From Euphorbia lathyris (Eukaryota > Streptophyta > Magnoliopsida > Malpighiales > Euphorbiaceae), in NCBI RefSeq assembly GCF_963576675.1, contig NC_088915.1:30595501-30659500 (forward strand): DNA of 64,000 nucleotides, in the 5' to 3' direction. Made by a program: the position numbers and the translations under genes. The stretch's first letter is position 1. Each line of letters opens with the position of its first letter. The notes under the pieces are model-generated. The model searched no databases and was not told the DNA's origin. It was given only the letters and a program-made list of their open reading frames with translations. Shown one piece after another: positions 1 through 10,456 of this stretch.

Positions 1-239
1 CTTCAGTCCTCCTAACCGGCGCATCAAGTGCTCTTCGTCTTACATGGCCAAACCACCTTAGTCGGTTTTCCCTCATTTTATTCTCAATAGATGTAACCCC
101 TACTTTTGTCCTAATTATTTCATTACTCACCCGATCCTTTCTCGTATGACCACACATCTATCTCAACATACGCATCTCCGCCATCGACATCTTATGAATG
201 TGACAGTGTTTTACTGCCCAACATTCTGTACCATATAAT
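1..239 (-). pseudogene. LINE-L, C-terminal part of RTE-type reverse transcriptase ORF
   Basis: Read on the minus strand, this stretch encodes the region that follows the reverse transcriptase core in plant RTE-clade LINEs: a tyrosine/cysteine/tryptophan-rich segment, then a [17 protein letters not shown] motif and an arginine-rich end. It is the downstream continuation of the piece at 50525-51399. The two were separated by Copia-A, whose 5-bp target duplication is ataat at 235-239 (one change from ataac at 50525-50529). The ORF runs off the left edge of the window. The other half of the LINE carries a frameshift and a damaged catalytic box, so this copy is dead. The family assignment rests on motif recognition only. 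Confidence 0.8.
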
Positions 240-1721
240 TGTTGAAACACCTTTCCACATGATTTTGATTTGACAAAATTATTTAAGTTAATCCATGATT
301 AAGGGGCAATTAAATTTAAGTGCTTTGATTTAATTGTACTAATATGTTTGTTCAATGTTGAGTATAAATATAAATCAAAACAGAATCAAAAAGTAATACA
401 AGACGAAGTCAGCATGAGAACACAACACAAGCTGAGTGGAGTGCAACTCAGCATAATAGAAGAAAAGTCATCTTCAGAACAAATACTCAAAGATGAAGCT
501 GACCAAAGAAGCTGAGTGGAACGAAACTCAGTATCAAAGAAAGGAAGTCTTCCTCTAAGCTAATGCTTGCAGACGAAGCTGACCACGGAAGCTGAGTAAG
601 GATACGACTCAGAAACATAGAACAAAAGCAACGTCAATACAGTCAAGCTGAGTGTTCGTCAGGACAGCACGAATGATCTGTTTGCTAAAAGACAAGATCC
701 GACAACTGTCTGCACCAATAATAGAAACCTTGGAATTATGCACAGAGTCAATTTCGAGATGCATGGGTCAACTGTCCGTTAGCTAAAAGATGAACTGGCA
801 CTAGAAGACGCACCTGCGGGTAGAAGACAAGCCTGACACCTGCGGAATTCAGACGACAGGATTGGCCTGCAAATCTGAAGCTGACCAGAACATGTCGCAA
901 GAAAAAGCCGTTTGAATCCAACGGATAATTCTAGATTCAAATCATTACAGCTTCAGACCTCAACTATAAAAGGACAAGTTCATTCTTGGATCCTTTGCCG
1001 ATTGTAGAAATACAAAAAGAGAAAAAGAGAAAAGATACAAAGCACATTCAAACAAGAAAAAGATCTTACACCAAACTTCCATTTCTGTGTAAAAGCTAGA
1101 TCGATTTTGTAATCATCTAAAGTGTTCTTCATCTAGAAAGAACAAGTCTGTATCAATTGTAAAATTGAGAGAGTTGTGCTGAGTACTCGGTTTTAGTACT
1201 CAGGCATAGAGAAATCTAGGTGTTCGGTTATAGCACTTAGTAGGAGTTGAGTAAACGAATAGAGGAAGGTACTCTTGCATATTCAACTTCCTTGTAAACG
1301 ATTTGTGCTCTACCTTTAAAGAGCTTAATATTGGATTGAAAAAGCCCGGAGGGACTCTGAGGACTGGACGTAGGCGGAGAGGCCGAACCAGGATAAGTCG
1401 TGCTGAGTAATTTCTAACTCTCTCTCAATATATCTATATATGTGTTGCTTGATTAACTTGCTCAGGATATAAATTGTAAAAGCTGACACTGAGTAATCTT
1501 GGTGCTGAGTTGGAAGCTGGCCTCAAGTGGTAATTCCCAACTCACAAGTAAAACAGTTCTAGTCAGCATCTGACTAAAGCTGTCTTACACTTCTCGGTCG
1601 TGCTGACCTGAACTAAGTTAAGTTAACTAAAGAATTATATTAAGTTAGCATAATTAAACGAAAAAGTTATATTAGTTCCTAACCCCCCCCCCCCCTTGGA
1701 ACTAATCACACGGGACCAACA
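240..1721 (+). repeat. Copia-A 5' LTR
   Basis: Starts TG and ends CA; the same 1482-bp sequence recurs at 49043-50524. U3 contains three short inverted repeats with arms CTGAGT/ACTCAG at 431-452, 512-531 and 592-612, about 80 bp apart, ahead of a TATA box at 965-971. A C homopolymer of about 13 to 15 bases lies near 1683-1695 and differs in length between the two LTRs. Confidence 0.95.
965..971 (+). promoter_or_regulatory. Copia-A LTR TATA box
   Basis: CTATAAAAGG context, the only strong TATA-like site in the LTR, about 725 bp from its start. Transcription would begin near 995-1000, which defines the U3/R border. The same site lies at 49768-49774 in the 3' LTR. Confidence 0.7.
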
Positions 1722-1723
1722 AA

Positions 1724-1735
1724 TGGTATCAGAGC
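1724..1735 (+). other. Copia-A primer-binding site
   Basis: TGGTATCAGAGC starts two bases after the 5' LTR. It is the usual plant Copia primer site, complementary to the 3' end of initiator tRNA-Met. Confidence 0.9.
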
Positions 1736-1785
1736 TAAGTAGCTCACTACTCAAAGATATAACTATCTTGAGCTGATCCCGATAA

Positions 1786-2906
1786 ATGGCTGAGAACAGC
1801 ACTCGTTTCCTTCCAGAAAATCAAACAACACAAATACTCCCTGAGGGATTATCAATTAGTCAGCCTCCCTTGTTTTTCGGATCAAATTATACATTTTGGA
1901 AAAACAGGAAGAAGAACTTTATTCAAGCTACAAACATGAGTGTGTGGCTTGCAATAGTTCAAGGCCCATATGTGCCGTACAAAACTGTTGACAACGAAAA
2001 GGTTGTCAAGAGTGAAACTGAGTGGTCAGAAGATGACCTTAAAAAATTACAAAATAATGCTTCGGCTATCAATATGCTTCACTGTGCGCTAGATGCTGCA
2101 GAGTACAACAAAATTTCAGGTTGTGAATCAGCACAGGAGATATGGAAAAAGCTCGAGGTGACCTATGAAGGCACAAGCAAAGTCAAGGAGTCCAAAGTGA
2201 ACCAACATATGAGATTGTACGAGCTGTTCGAGATGAACAAAAGCGAAGACATCTCAGAAATGAACTCAAGGTTCACCAATATTATAAATGAGCTTAAGAG
2301 ACTAGGAAAGATCTTCACAGAAGAGGAGTAGGTGAAGAAAATCCTGAGAAGTCTCCCTAAGAGCTGGCAAGCTAAGAAGACAGCTGTGGAAGAAGCTCAG
2401 GACCTGACCACATACAAGTATGATGAGCTGATCGGATCTCTGCTGACTCATGAGATCTCTATGAAAAATTTTGAAGCTAAAGAGAAGTTAGAAGACAAGA
2501 AGCAGAAATCACTTGTCATGAAAGCTGACTCAACCGAAGCTGACTCATCAGATGATGAGGAAATGGCCATGTTCACAAGGAAGGTGAAGAAGTTGTTCAG
2601 AAAGAATGATAAGAACAGCAAGAGGCCATACAAAAGAGGTGATAGGTACAAAGCTGAGTCCAGTGACAACAGATATAAGAAGGACAGCTCCAAACCTGTC
2701 ACGTGCTTTGAGTGCCATCAAACTGGGCACATTAAGTCAAGCTGCCCTAACTTAAAGAAAGAAAAGAAGGGAAGCAAAAAGGCGATGGTGGCCACATGGA
2801 GTGATAGTGATGAGTCAACCTCATCAGAAGCTGATGCAAATGAGACAGCAAATATATGCTTCATGGCCGACGACGCTGCTGACCAAAGTCAATCTGAGCA
2901 AGCTGA
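1786..2906 (+). pseudogene. gag: Copia-A gag, N-terminal part
   Basis: This is the structural Gag protein that packages element RNA. The N-terminal half is the UBN2/retrotran-gag type found in plant Copia (a FGSNYTFWKNR motif near residue 31, then a helical capsid region with EIWKKLEVTYEGT). A lysine-rich stretch follows, and a CCHC zinc knuckle, CFECHQTGHIKSSC, lies near 2701-2744. An in-frame TAG at 2329-2331 sits where related proteins usually have glutamine, so it probably came from CAG. Tat-1 inserted at 2907. The reading frame resumes in the same phase on the far side of the target duplication, at 41067, so gag was open at this point before the insertion. The start is the first ATG after the primer site. 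Confidence 0.88.
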
Positions 2907-3480
2907 TGTTAGACAAGGTGCCGAACGGCCTAATCTCCCGGGCGGACTGGGGGGTGGACACCTCATGGCGACGTAAGCGGTGATTGGCACCGAAAGTAAC
3001 CAATCGTGGAATAAAGCTGCTCGGTAGGACCGGAGCTCGGAGTATGGAAGAGTCGCCACCCACGAATGGGAAAATGAACACCGATCCCTTGCGGGAGACC
3101 GGTGAGGGTTCGGGAAACTTAGGTACGAGCCGAGAAGGCTAGCTCCTTTCCGGAGAAAGGCTACTAGGCACCCCGACATCGCCCGGTTATGAACCACCGG
3201 CCTCCTACTCAGCGTGTTAGGCGATAACGGACTAATCGCATATTTCTTTAAGTTTAAAATTCATTTGAAACCTTTTCTTTCTCGTTTTGAAAACCGTTTT
3301 GAGCATATATTATGGAAAGCCATTTTGGTAAAGAATCACCCATTTACATCAGTTCAAAATACATAGGAGAGAGAGGGGGAGAAGAAAGAATTGATTTGTT
3401 TACAATGTGATTTATGCTTCGTATTACATACTAACTCTAAACTAAGCTCACTTCCCAAAAACGAGTTTATTTACATGGTT

Positions 3481-3746
3481 CGTACCTTAATCGCCGTTGG
3501 AATGATTTAGGTACGTTTCAAAACCCCGTTTAATGACGTTCACTCGGATCGCCGTTGGAACGACTCGAGCGTTGGAAAATATTGAGATAAAAGTTTTAAC
3601 AAGAAAACGTGATTAAGCATACAAGTCAATTTATTTTGTTCAAAAAAACCATTTAGTTAAGAAAACAATTCAAAAACTCTATTATTTACAATTAAAAGTA
3701 ATTTTAATTACAAGGTTCGCTTAATCCGTCGTTGGAACGAATTAAG
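3481..3746 (-). other. Three leader hairpins with common loop (Tat-1 left LTR copy)
   Basis: On the element's sense (minus) strand three stem-loops occur at 3481-3515, 3541-3571 and 3720-3746. All present nearly the same loop, UUCCAACG(A/G) (the first has AUUCCAACGGC), on different stems. The first stem pairs 11 of 12 positions, the second 10 of 11 counting wobbles, the third 9 of 9 with one wobble. They lie downstream of the TATA box, so they would be in the genomic RNA. The structure is inferred by eye. Confidence 0.55.
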
Positions 3747-4471
3747 GTTTTAAAACGTGATGTTTTAAGAAATGGTTTAAAAATGTCAAGAAAACGTTAT
3801 TTACACTTTAGGAATATCTAGAAAACTTTAAGTTTAAATAAGCAAATTAAACTCTTTTTTGTGATTTTACTTTCCCCTTTTCACTCAATTAACCTTTAAC
3901 ATTATCATAATTGCAACCATAAACCAACTAAACCGAAATTCCTCAATTGAAAACCAATTTAAAACCATGTCCCCAAATGCCAAAAAGAATAAGGAAGAAT
4001 ATGTACATATATACATATATATATTTTTAGATAAAAATAATGATATATATATAACTTTGAAAACCAAGCAAAGAATACCTTATAGTATAGCTAAGTATAT
4101 GTATAATAATGAAAATAACACTAAGTATGATATATTATAATCAAAACATGTAAAAATGATGAGGCAAGTTCACAAATAAGAAAATAACCTTTGATTCAAA
4201 AACGATATTTACATCATAACCCAAAAAACCAATTAATCATCCCAAAAGTCACAAAAACTATACATATATACTTATATAATTTACAAAACCAAATCAATAT
4301 AAGTTAAATTTCTAACATAACATAAATAGACATATAATATGTTGATAATAATTATATAAACCAAAAATATATTTATCAAGTATTTTACATAATTAAATAG
4401 AGATATACTTAAGAAGAAATGTCAAAAAGATAAGAAAAAGACTCAAAATGGGTATTTAAGGTTCCAGCAGC

Positions 4472-4498
4472 TTTACCGATGGAAAATCCGTCGGTAAA
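4472..4498. repeat. 27-nt palindrome in Tat-1 left LTR
   Basis: Arms TTTACCGAYGGA and TCCGTCGGTAAA flank AAA; this copy has one mismatch. The right LTR (39722-39748) and Tat-2 (28849-28875) have perfect 12-bp arms. Confidence 0.8.
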
Positions 4499-5174
4499 CA
4501 GCTATTAGTGACAGAAAATATAGAATTACAGAAACAGTCCACAACTTTCTAGATTTATTCAAAAGCTTTAGATTAGATCTATTCTATCGTTTTGGACTTC
4601 CGAACTACCAAAAATGGATCATAGTCTATAACGGAGGTTCCTAAAACGACGTTTTTATTTTAAAACGTTATTTTGAAATATTTTTAAAACTTATAATTGC
4701 AACGTTTTTAATACTCGAACTACCTTTGAATCGGATCACGGTTCGTATTGGGATATTAAAACGAGGTTTTTATTTTAAAATAAAACCGAACGTTTATTTA
4801 ATACGAGACGAAAATTAAATAAATATGAAAAATTAAGTAAAACGTGATAAATAAATAAATAACTAAATAAATAAAATTATAACATAAAAATAAATAAATA
4901 AAGGAAATAAATAAAATAAAATAAAACGAGTCTAGTCCTCGGATAATACCTCAAGATCGGTATCTGACAGTCGAAGTCGGTCGATTCCACGAGTTGTGAT
5001 TTTTCGGTTTTTTGTGTTTTTCGTCTTTTTAGTAAAAATTTTAACTTTTGGGAAATTCGGACTTTTTGAGAAAAAAAAATATTTTTCTCAAAAAAATTCA
5101 CTTTCTCTCTCTAAAAATGTCTAGAGTGAGAAAGCTCTCCAAAATTCTCCTCCCTTCTTGCATGGGGATCCGTG

Positions 5175-5183
5175 CCTTAAATA
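5175..5183 (-). promoter_or_regulatory. TATA-like site in Tat-1 left LTR
   Basis: TATTTAAGG on the minus strand, just downstream (in element sense) of the palindrome array. The same site in the 5' LTR (40420-40428) is the one expected to drive the genomic RNA. Confidence 0.5.
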
Positions 5184-5205
5184 GGCAACGGGTCCCGGAA
5201 GTCTT

Positions 5206-5580
5206 TGGGCGACGCCCAAATAAAATTGGGCGTAGCCCAAAGCTGGTTGGGCGAACGCCCAACCAGCGTTGGGCGCGCGCGCCCAACGAGCGTTGGGCGT
5301 CCGCCTAACGTCGCTGGGCGCTCGCCCAGTGGCTGCTGGGAGCACTCGCCCAGCGGCCGCCGGGCATACGTCCCGCGCTGTCGGGCGCGCGCGCCCATCG
5401 GTCGTCGAGCGCGCGCTCCGCACTGCCGGGCGTGTGCGCCCAGCGGACGTCGAGTGTGCACCCCGAGCTGCTAGGCGTTCGCGCCCAGCGGACGTCGAGC
5501 GTGCGCCCCACGCTGCCGGGCGTGCGTCCAACTGTCGTCGGACACGCGTCGGCTGCCGCTAGGCGCTCGCACCACGTCGC
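5206..5580. repeat. GC-rich palindrome array in U3 of Tat-1 left LTR
   Basis: A tandem series of about 22-bp units, each a short palindrome with arms TTGGGCG and CGCCCAA around a variable core, separated by about 5 bp. Units nearest the TATA box are the most regular. Those toward the LTR end drift to CGGGCG/CGCCC forms. This copy has four units fewer than the right LTR. Confidence 0.85.
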
Positions 5581-5733
5581 TGAGCACTTGCGAGCCGTCC
5601 ACTTGACGATCGCGACTCCCACTAATTTCTTCCCTTTTTATTATATATTTTTGCTTTAAAAACATCCGGAACCAACCGCTTCAACCGTCTTGTTACAGGT
5701 TTTCATCACAGGTCCTCCGACTCGGTGTCTACA

Positions 5734-5967
5734 GTTGCCCCTACTTTCCTATTTTGACAGTGATGTGTGTGTTTTGAAAACGTTTTTTGCTAAAGCAACA
5801 CATACAATGTAAATATATTAAAGTAAAAGACACGTAAAGAGTAAGAGGAAGAATACCTGACCTCGGCGTTGCGTGCTCCGGCGTCGTCTTTAATACTCTC
5901 CGTCCTTGCCTTTGACTCGGCTGCTGGCGGACGTTCTTCTTAAGGACTCTAGCCTAAACTGACTGCA
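5734..5967 (-). other. Tat-1 polypurine tract and 3' untranslated region
   Basis: Directly beside the left LTR, the minus strand reads GGAAAGTAGGGGCAAC, the expected plus-strand priming tract in front of a 3' LTR (5734-5760). The rest is noncoding sequence with no recognised feature up to the minisatellite. Confidence 0.7.
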
Positions 5968-6580
5968 GGTAAAAAATGGCTCAAAAGCAACCCTGGTGCA
6001 CGACCGCGAGTAAAATGGCTCAAAATCGACCCCGGTCTATAACCGGGGGGTAAAACGGCTCAAAAGCAACCCTGGTCTACGACTGTGGGTAAAATGGCTC
6101 AAAAGCAACTCTGGTGCACGACCGCGAGTAAAATGGCTCAAAAGCGACCCCGGTCTACGACCGGGGGATAAAACGGCTCAAAAGCAACCCTAGTCTACGA
6201 CTGTGGGTAAAATGGCTCAAAAGCAACTCTGGTGCACGACCGCGAGTAAAATGGCTCAAAAGCGACCACGGTCTACGACCGGGGGGTAAAACGGCTCAAA
6301 AGCAACCCTGGTCTACGACTGTTGGGTAAAATGGCTCAAAAGCAACCCCGGTCTACGACCGGGGGTAAAATGGCTCAAAATCGACCACGGTCTACGACCG
6401 CGGGTAAAATGGCTCAAGAGCAATCCTAGTTCACGACCGCGAGTAAAATGGCTCAAAAGCAACCCTGGCCCACGACCGCGGGTAAAATGGCTCAAAAGCA
6501 ACCCTAGTCCACGACCGCGGGTAAAATGGCTCAAAAGCGACCCGGTCTACGACCGCGGGTAAAATGGCTCAATAGCGAAA
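5968..6580. repeat. 39-bp minisatellite of Tat-1
   Basis: About 15 imperfect copies of a 39-40-bp unit containing ATGGCTCAAAAGCAACC and a GTCTACGACCG(C/G)GGG segment. It lies between the antisense gene promoter and the 3' LTR. Tandem repeats at this position are known in Retand and Ogre-type elements. Tat-2 has the same 39-bp period with diverged units. Confidence 0.9.
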
Positions 6581-6935
6581 GGTTCTTTCTAACAATTCTG
6601 AATTCTAAAACACTGACGTCTGTGTTTTTACTAGAGCTACTGTCTCGGATGTTTGAGTGGTTCAATAGGAACGTCTTTTTCGTCCGGAGTGATTCAAACT
6701 AACAATTATTTTTCTGTTGACTGTCGTCTGTATTTTGACTGGCGCCACTGTTCTATAAAATTTGGCTGTCGTCTGGAGTCCTATCTTGATATTATTGGTT
6801 ACTGTCTGGCAGAAACGCAGGCTGAAACGGACTGCAAATCGGAGGTCTGTGCACCTGGTAAATAATTATTTACTTTTTACCTTTATGTCACATCGTACCT
6901 TTTTCACTATTTATGGGAATGTCATTCCCTTTCCT
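6581..6935 (+). promoter_or_regulatory. Upstream region of the Tat-1 antisense gene
   Basis: 355 bp between the minisatellite and the TATA box with no coding sequence. The segment from about 6830 to 6935 is closely matched at 14200-14304 in Tat-2, better than the DNA further upstream, as expected for a core promoter region. No specific factor site is claimed. Confidence 0.45.
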
Positions 6936-6942
6936 TATATAA
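6936..6942 (+). promoter_or_regulatory. TATA box of the antisense gene in Tat-1
   Basis: CCTTATATAAGG on the plus strand, 92 bp before the ATG at 7028, followed by a CT-rich leader (CTTCTCTC repeats), the usual shape of a plant core promoter and 5' UTR. It is matched at 14305-14311 in Tat-2. Confidence 0.72.
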
Positions 6943-7027
6943 GGTGGTGGGGTTTCATTTCAACCCCACACCTTCTCTCTCTTCTCTCTCTCTCTCTCTC
7001 CAACTTCTGATTTGGATTATTCTCGGG

Positions 7028-10002
7028 ATGGATTTGGATAAACATGATGGCACGAAGGGCATGGATGCGGGTTTTGTGAACCTCACTACAGTGGCCCCTT
7101 TCCAGGATCCTTCCTCACACCTGAGCCGGACCCGCTCTAACCAGGTAAGTACTTTCTTACTTCCTCGTCTTTTGACTAGATTTCTAGGCTTTTAGTAACC
7201 CTACTTTGAACATGATTTGCATGCTAACCTCTAGGTTGCTTTAGAAGACTTTAGCTAGAAAACATGAATTTCTTTGCCCGCAAGTAACACTTCATTTATC
7301 TTTGGAAAGAGCGTGAACTATATGCATGTGAATAGTAAAACTACGAACAATGCCTGCCAACAGTAAAAACTTGAATAGTGCACGTGAATAGTGAAAATGT
7401 GAATGGTACACGTGAATAGTGCACGTGAATAGTAAAAACATAAATAATGCACGTGAATAGTAAAAACGTGAATAGTGCACGTGAATAGTAAAAACATGAA
7501 TAATGCACGTGAAAAGTGCACGTGAATAGTAAAAACGTGAATAGTGCACGTGAAAGTAAAAATCGGATCGATCTCTTTGCCAATGCGTGCGAGAGTAGAT
7601 CAAAGAATAATGAATTAATCAAATCATATACCAACAACCCTAAGAACGAGATTCCACAAAATGACGGTCCTAATTGACAAAGTGTCTCTAGGTTGGATTT
7701 GACCGATAGAATAGCTAGATTAACAAGCTTTTATTAGACGCAAGCTCAGGAATAACATTCCAACTTATATGTTCCGTTCTTTCCAGATTATTGGCATTTT
7801 CGGGACCACGGAGGACATTCGTGTGTGGTATTCCATGCTTAGCGCAACGGCGAAAGCCCGCGTGCGAGAGTTGGGCTTCGAGCCCTTCATTTTAGCGTTG
7901 CCCCATGCCAACGGGGTGTGCGACCGCTTCGGACTACGCGCCCTATGCGAGAGATGGGTTGACTCGACCCACACCTTCCACCTCTCGTTCGGGGAGATGA
8001 CGATCTCGCCCCGCGACTTCTCCTTGCTGACCGGGTTGCGGGGGAGTGGTATTCCGGTTCCGTTCTCCTTTGATATGGTGCGTCCACGGGTTGACCGTGC
8101 CAGGTTGGCAGCTCTGATCGGACCAGGAGTCTACACGGGTGTCAAGTCCACCCCGGTGAAGTTCATCACCACTTCTGGGCTTTTGAGTCGTAGGGACTTT
8201 TGTGGGACAGACGACACTGACCTGGCTGTCCGCAGCTTCCTTTTATACGCTTTAGGCGAAACGATCTTCCGCACCAAGAGCGGGACGATACACGCGGGTC
8301 TTATTCAGGCCTTCAGTGATTTGGACGCCGTGTCGTCTTACGATTGGGCAGGAGCGGGCTTGGCTTATTTGTACAAATTTTTGGATCTGACTTGCCGGAA
8401 GTGCAAGGACTTCGGCGGTTATACTTTTGCTCTCCCGGTACGTGGTTCGTCCTTGACTTGCTTTTTTTATCCCTTTCGCGATTTCTGTTTGTAACCCTTG
8501 TTTTTACAAGCAGGTTTGGGCCTATGAGAGGCGGATTCTTCCATGCGAGCGTCGGCGCAGACCGCGGGTAGTTAGGCCCCCACTTATGACTCGGTGGAGC
8601 GAGTTTGGTCTAGACACCGAGGAGAGGCGGACGATGGCACAATTCCTAGCTTAGATTGATTCACGGACTTTAGGGGAGGTGAACATCTTCTAACTACGCT
8701 AGATTTTTGTTTGATCAGACTTGACTTTTCTTTTTTGGTTTTCAGATGCGGTTTAGGTGGGATGACCTTGACTTTGGTCCTGATTACGCATACGTCATCC
8801 GCATCCAGGGGCAGCAGTGCATTCTTACCGGCCCCTGCGTGTGGGCATGGTACTTGGGTGATCGGGGTATCACCGGGGTTAGCGCCTCACACTGGACACC
8901 TGGCGAGATTCCCGTGTCCATGTTTGCTGTGCGGACTATGCCCTTATCGGACATTCGCCGTGATTTGACCCGCCGCTTTGCCCCTAGAGATGTATGGGAC
9001 CATGCCGGGGGCCGCGCTCTCTACTTATCGACACTATTGACCCCGATGGGCGCCCCTACGGTTGCGATGGAGGTGGACCCTGTAGCGGACGTGTTTTCGG
9101 CAGAGGCTGTCGCTGCTGTCTTTGGTCAGGAGGAGGTTCCGGTGAGTGGTTCGACCTATTTATTTTTATTTACGAGATAGTTAGTGGTATTTATTATGCC
9201 TTTGCTTGCAGGAGGGTTCCTGGAGGAGTGCCCACATGTCAGATTTCTTCTATGGTGCCCGGGCTCAGACGTCTACGAGCGAGCCGACATATTGTGCCGG
9301 CGAGTCCTCTGGCATTACTCGACCAGAGTGGCCCCCTTTAGGCGTACCCATCCCCGACTTTGGGAGGGATTTCTCGATAGTTTGCTATGACGAGTCCGGA
9401 GTGGCCTATGCCGGTGTCGAGATGGCTCCTCCTGCTTTCACGTCGAGGATACCGTTTGATCCCTCAGACGCCCTCCATACTTCGAGGGAGACATGCACCG
9501 ACTATGTAGGGCTATCTGGTTACCTCAGAGATCGACTCAGCTTGCGTTACGCCAACCACCTGGTATGTATCTTTATTTTATTTTAGTGTAGTGGAATGTA
9601 TGCACATATGTATGTATGACTTCTATTCTTGTTTGTATTTCTTTTTTTTTTATATCTGTCTTTTTTCTTTTTTTTTCTTTACAGAGTGATCTTCATGCAC
9701 ATGAGCAGAGATGGAGCGAGTCGTTGCGGGAGGCCGATGCCAGGGTCGGCCAGGTCTATAGGGAGAGGAACGATCATTGGTCCATGGTGATGCGGGCAGA
9801 GACCGAGGGGCGTCTTGCTGTCGAGGAGAGGATGCGAGAGGAGACCACGGGACGCCTTGCCGCAGAGGAGAGAGTGCGAGAGGAGACCGCGGGGCGCCTT
9901 GCCACCGAGGAGAGACTTCGAGTTGTCGAGGAGACCCTATCTGCGGAGCGGGCGTCACATCTGAGGGACTTTGAGGCTCACTGGAATTTCCCTCCTTATT
10001 AG
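7028..10002 (+). pseudogene. Spliced antisense gene of Tat-1: plant mobile domain protein with one stop
   Basis: Six exons, all phase 0, with GT..AG borders: 7028-7144, 7787-8437, 8514-8678, 8746-9141, 9212-9562, 9685-10002, giving about 665 codons. Exon 2 is a plant mobile domain: LGFEPF, then LCERWVDSTHTFHL, GEMTISPRDFSLLTGL and a later DWAGAGLAYLYKFLD segment. The last exon encodes a charged coiled coil built on repeated EERxREETxGRLA units. The gene faces the opposite way to gag-pol and converges on pol. The first five exons have the same lengths and borders as in Tat-2 (14391-17407). An in-frame TAG at 8652-8654 in exon 3 breaks this copy. PMD proteins of host genomes (MAIN/MAIL) act in silencing; a role for this one is unknown. 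Confidence 0.82.
7330..7560. repeat. Short tandem repeat inside intron 1 of the Tat-1 antisense gene
   Basis: About 16 half-units of 13-15 bp built on GTGAATAGTGCAC and GTGAATAGTAAAAAC. Intron 1 of the Tat-2 gene has a related repeat at 14690-14945, so the repeat belongs to the intron and not to one insertion. Confidence 0.85.
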
Positions 10003-10456
10003 GCTTATTATGTACAGTTTCGTAGCTTTTTATTAGAATTACCCCAATGTATAGCTTGTGTATAGGGAGAGGGGTGGATAGTATGTAGGCTTTTTATTGT
10101 GAAAAGAAAGGTAAGAAATGTATAACTCATGATTCGTATTACCATGCATTCAGTAGATTATAACGATTCCAATCATTCTCTTCAAATATATTCATGCCTT
10201 TATTTATTTACAAACAACAGAAATACTTAGCCGCTTATACATTATTTTTGTAATTGCTTAAGATATAACTACCGTTACCAGGACCTGCCTTTTTTCGGTT
10301 TTCAGATCCCAGCGATTTTTCATCTCTCCTTTTACTATCCCGGAATTTTCAAATGAGTGCCCTTTTGGGTTTTCACCCATTGGGATGTCCCTTATTGTTG
10401 CATAGGCCGCCCTTTGCGGGTTTTCAACCTATCGGGAATTTTTCTTTCTTTTTTTT
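10003..10456. other. Gap between antisense gene and pol ends in Tat-1
   Basis: 454 bp between two convergent stop codons. It holds two copies of a short module (CCCTTT..GGGTTTTC..CC..ATYGGGA, near 10362-10440) and a T-rich run. No ORF. The same region is at 17408-17866 in Tat-2. Both transcripts must end here or overlap. Confidence 0.6.

Larger units (their letters stand above)
2907..5733 (-). repeat. Tat-1 3' LTR (left)
   Basis: 2827 bp; in plus orientation it starts TGTTAGAC and ends TCTACA. It contains, from left to right, three hairpins with a shared loop (3481-3746), long AT-rich DNA, a 27-nt palindrome (4472-4498), a TATA-like site on the minus strand (5175-5183), and a GC-rich palindrome array (about 5206-5580). 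It is 94 bp shorter than the right LTR, mostly because four 22-bp array units are absent. Confidence 0.92.

Noticed and set aside
1683..1695. Poly-C run as a functional element
   Set aside because: Its length differs between the LTRs and it may be a sequencing artefact; nothing else supports a role.
2801..2983. Out-of-frame ORF over Copia-A gag and the Tat-1 LTR edge
   Set aside because: It crosses an insertion boundary and overlaps gag in another frame.
2889..3197. Minus-strand ORF of about 95-100 codons inside the Tat LTR, open in several LTR copies
   Set aside because: The LTRs are only 1-2 percent apart within a pair, so being open is weak evidence. It reads through the LTR end and has no recognisable domain; I treat it as leader sequence.
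5206..5580. CRISPR-like look: constant arms with variable cores at regular spacing
   Set aside because: This is plant LTR sequence. Cores are 2-4 bp, the unit is about 22 bp and the arms degenerate gradually; there are no cas genes.
5121..5665. Many overlapping ORFs on both strands in the GC-rich array
   Set aside because: A GC-rich repeat has few stop codons in any frame. The translations are repeats of R/A/G/P with no domain.
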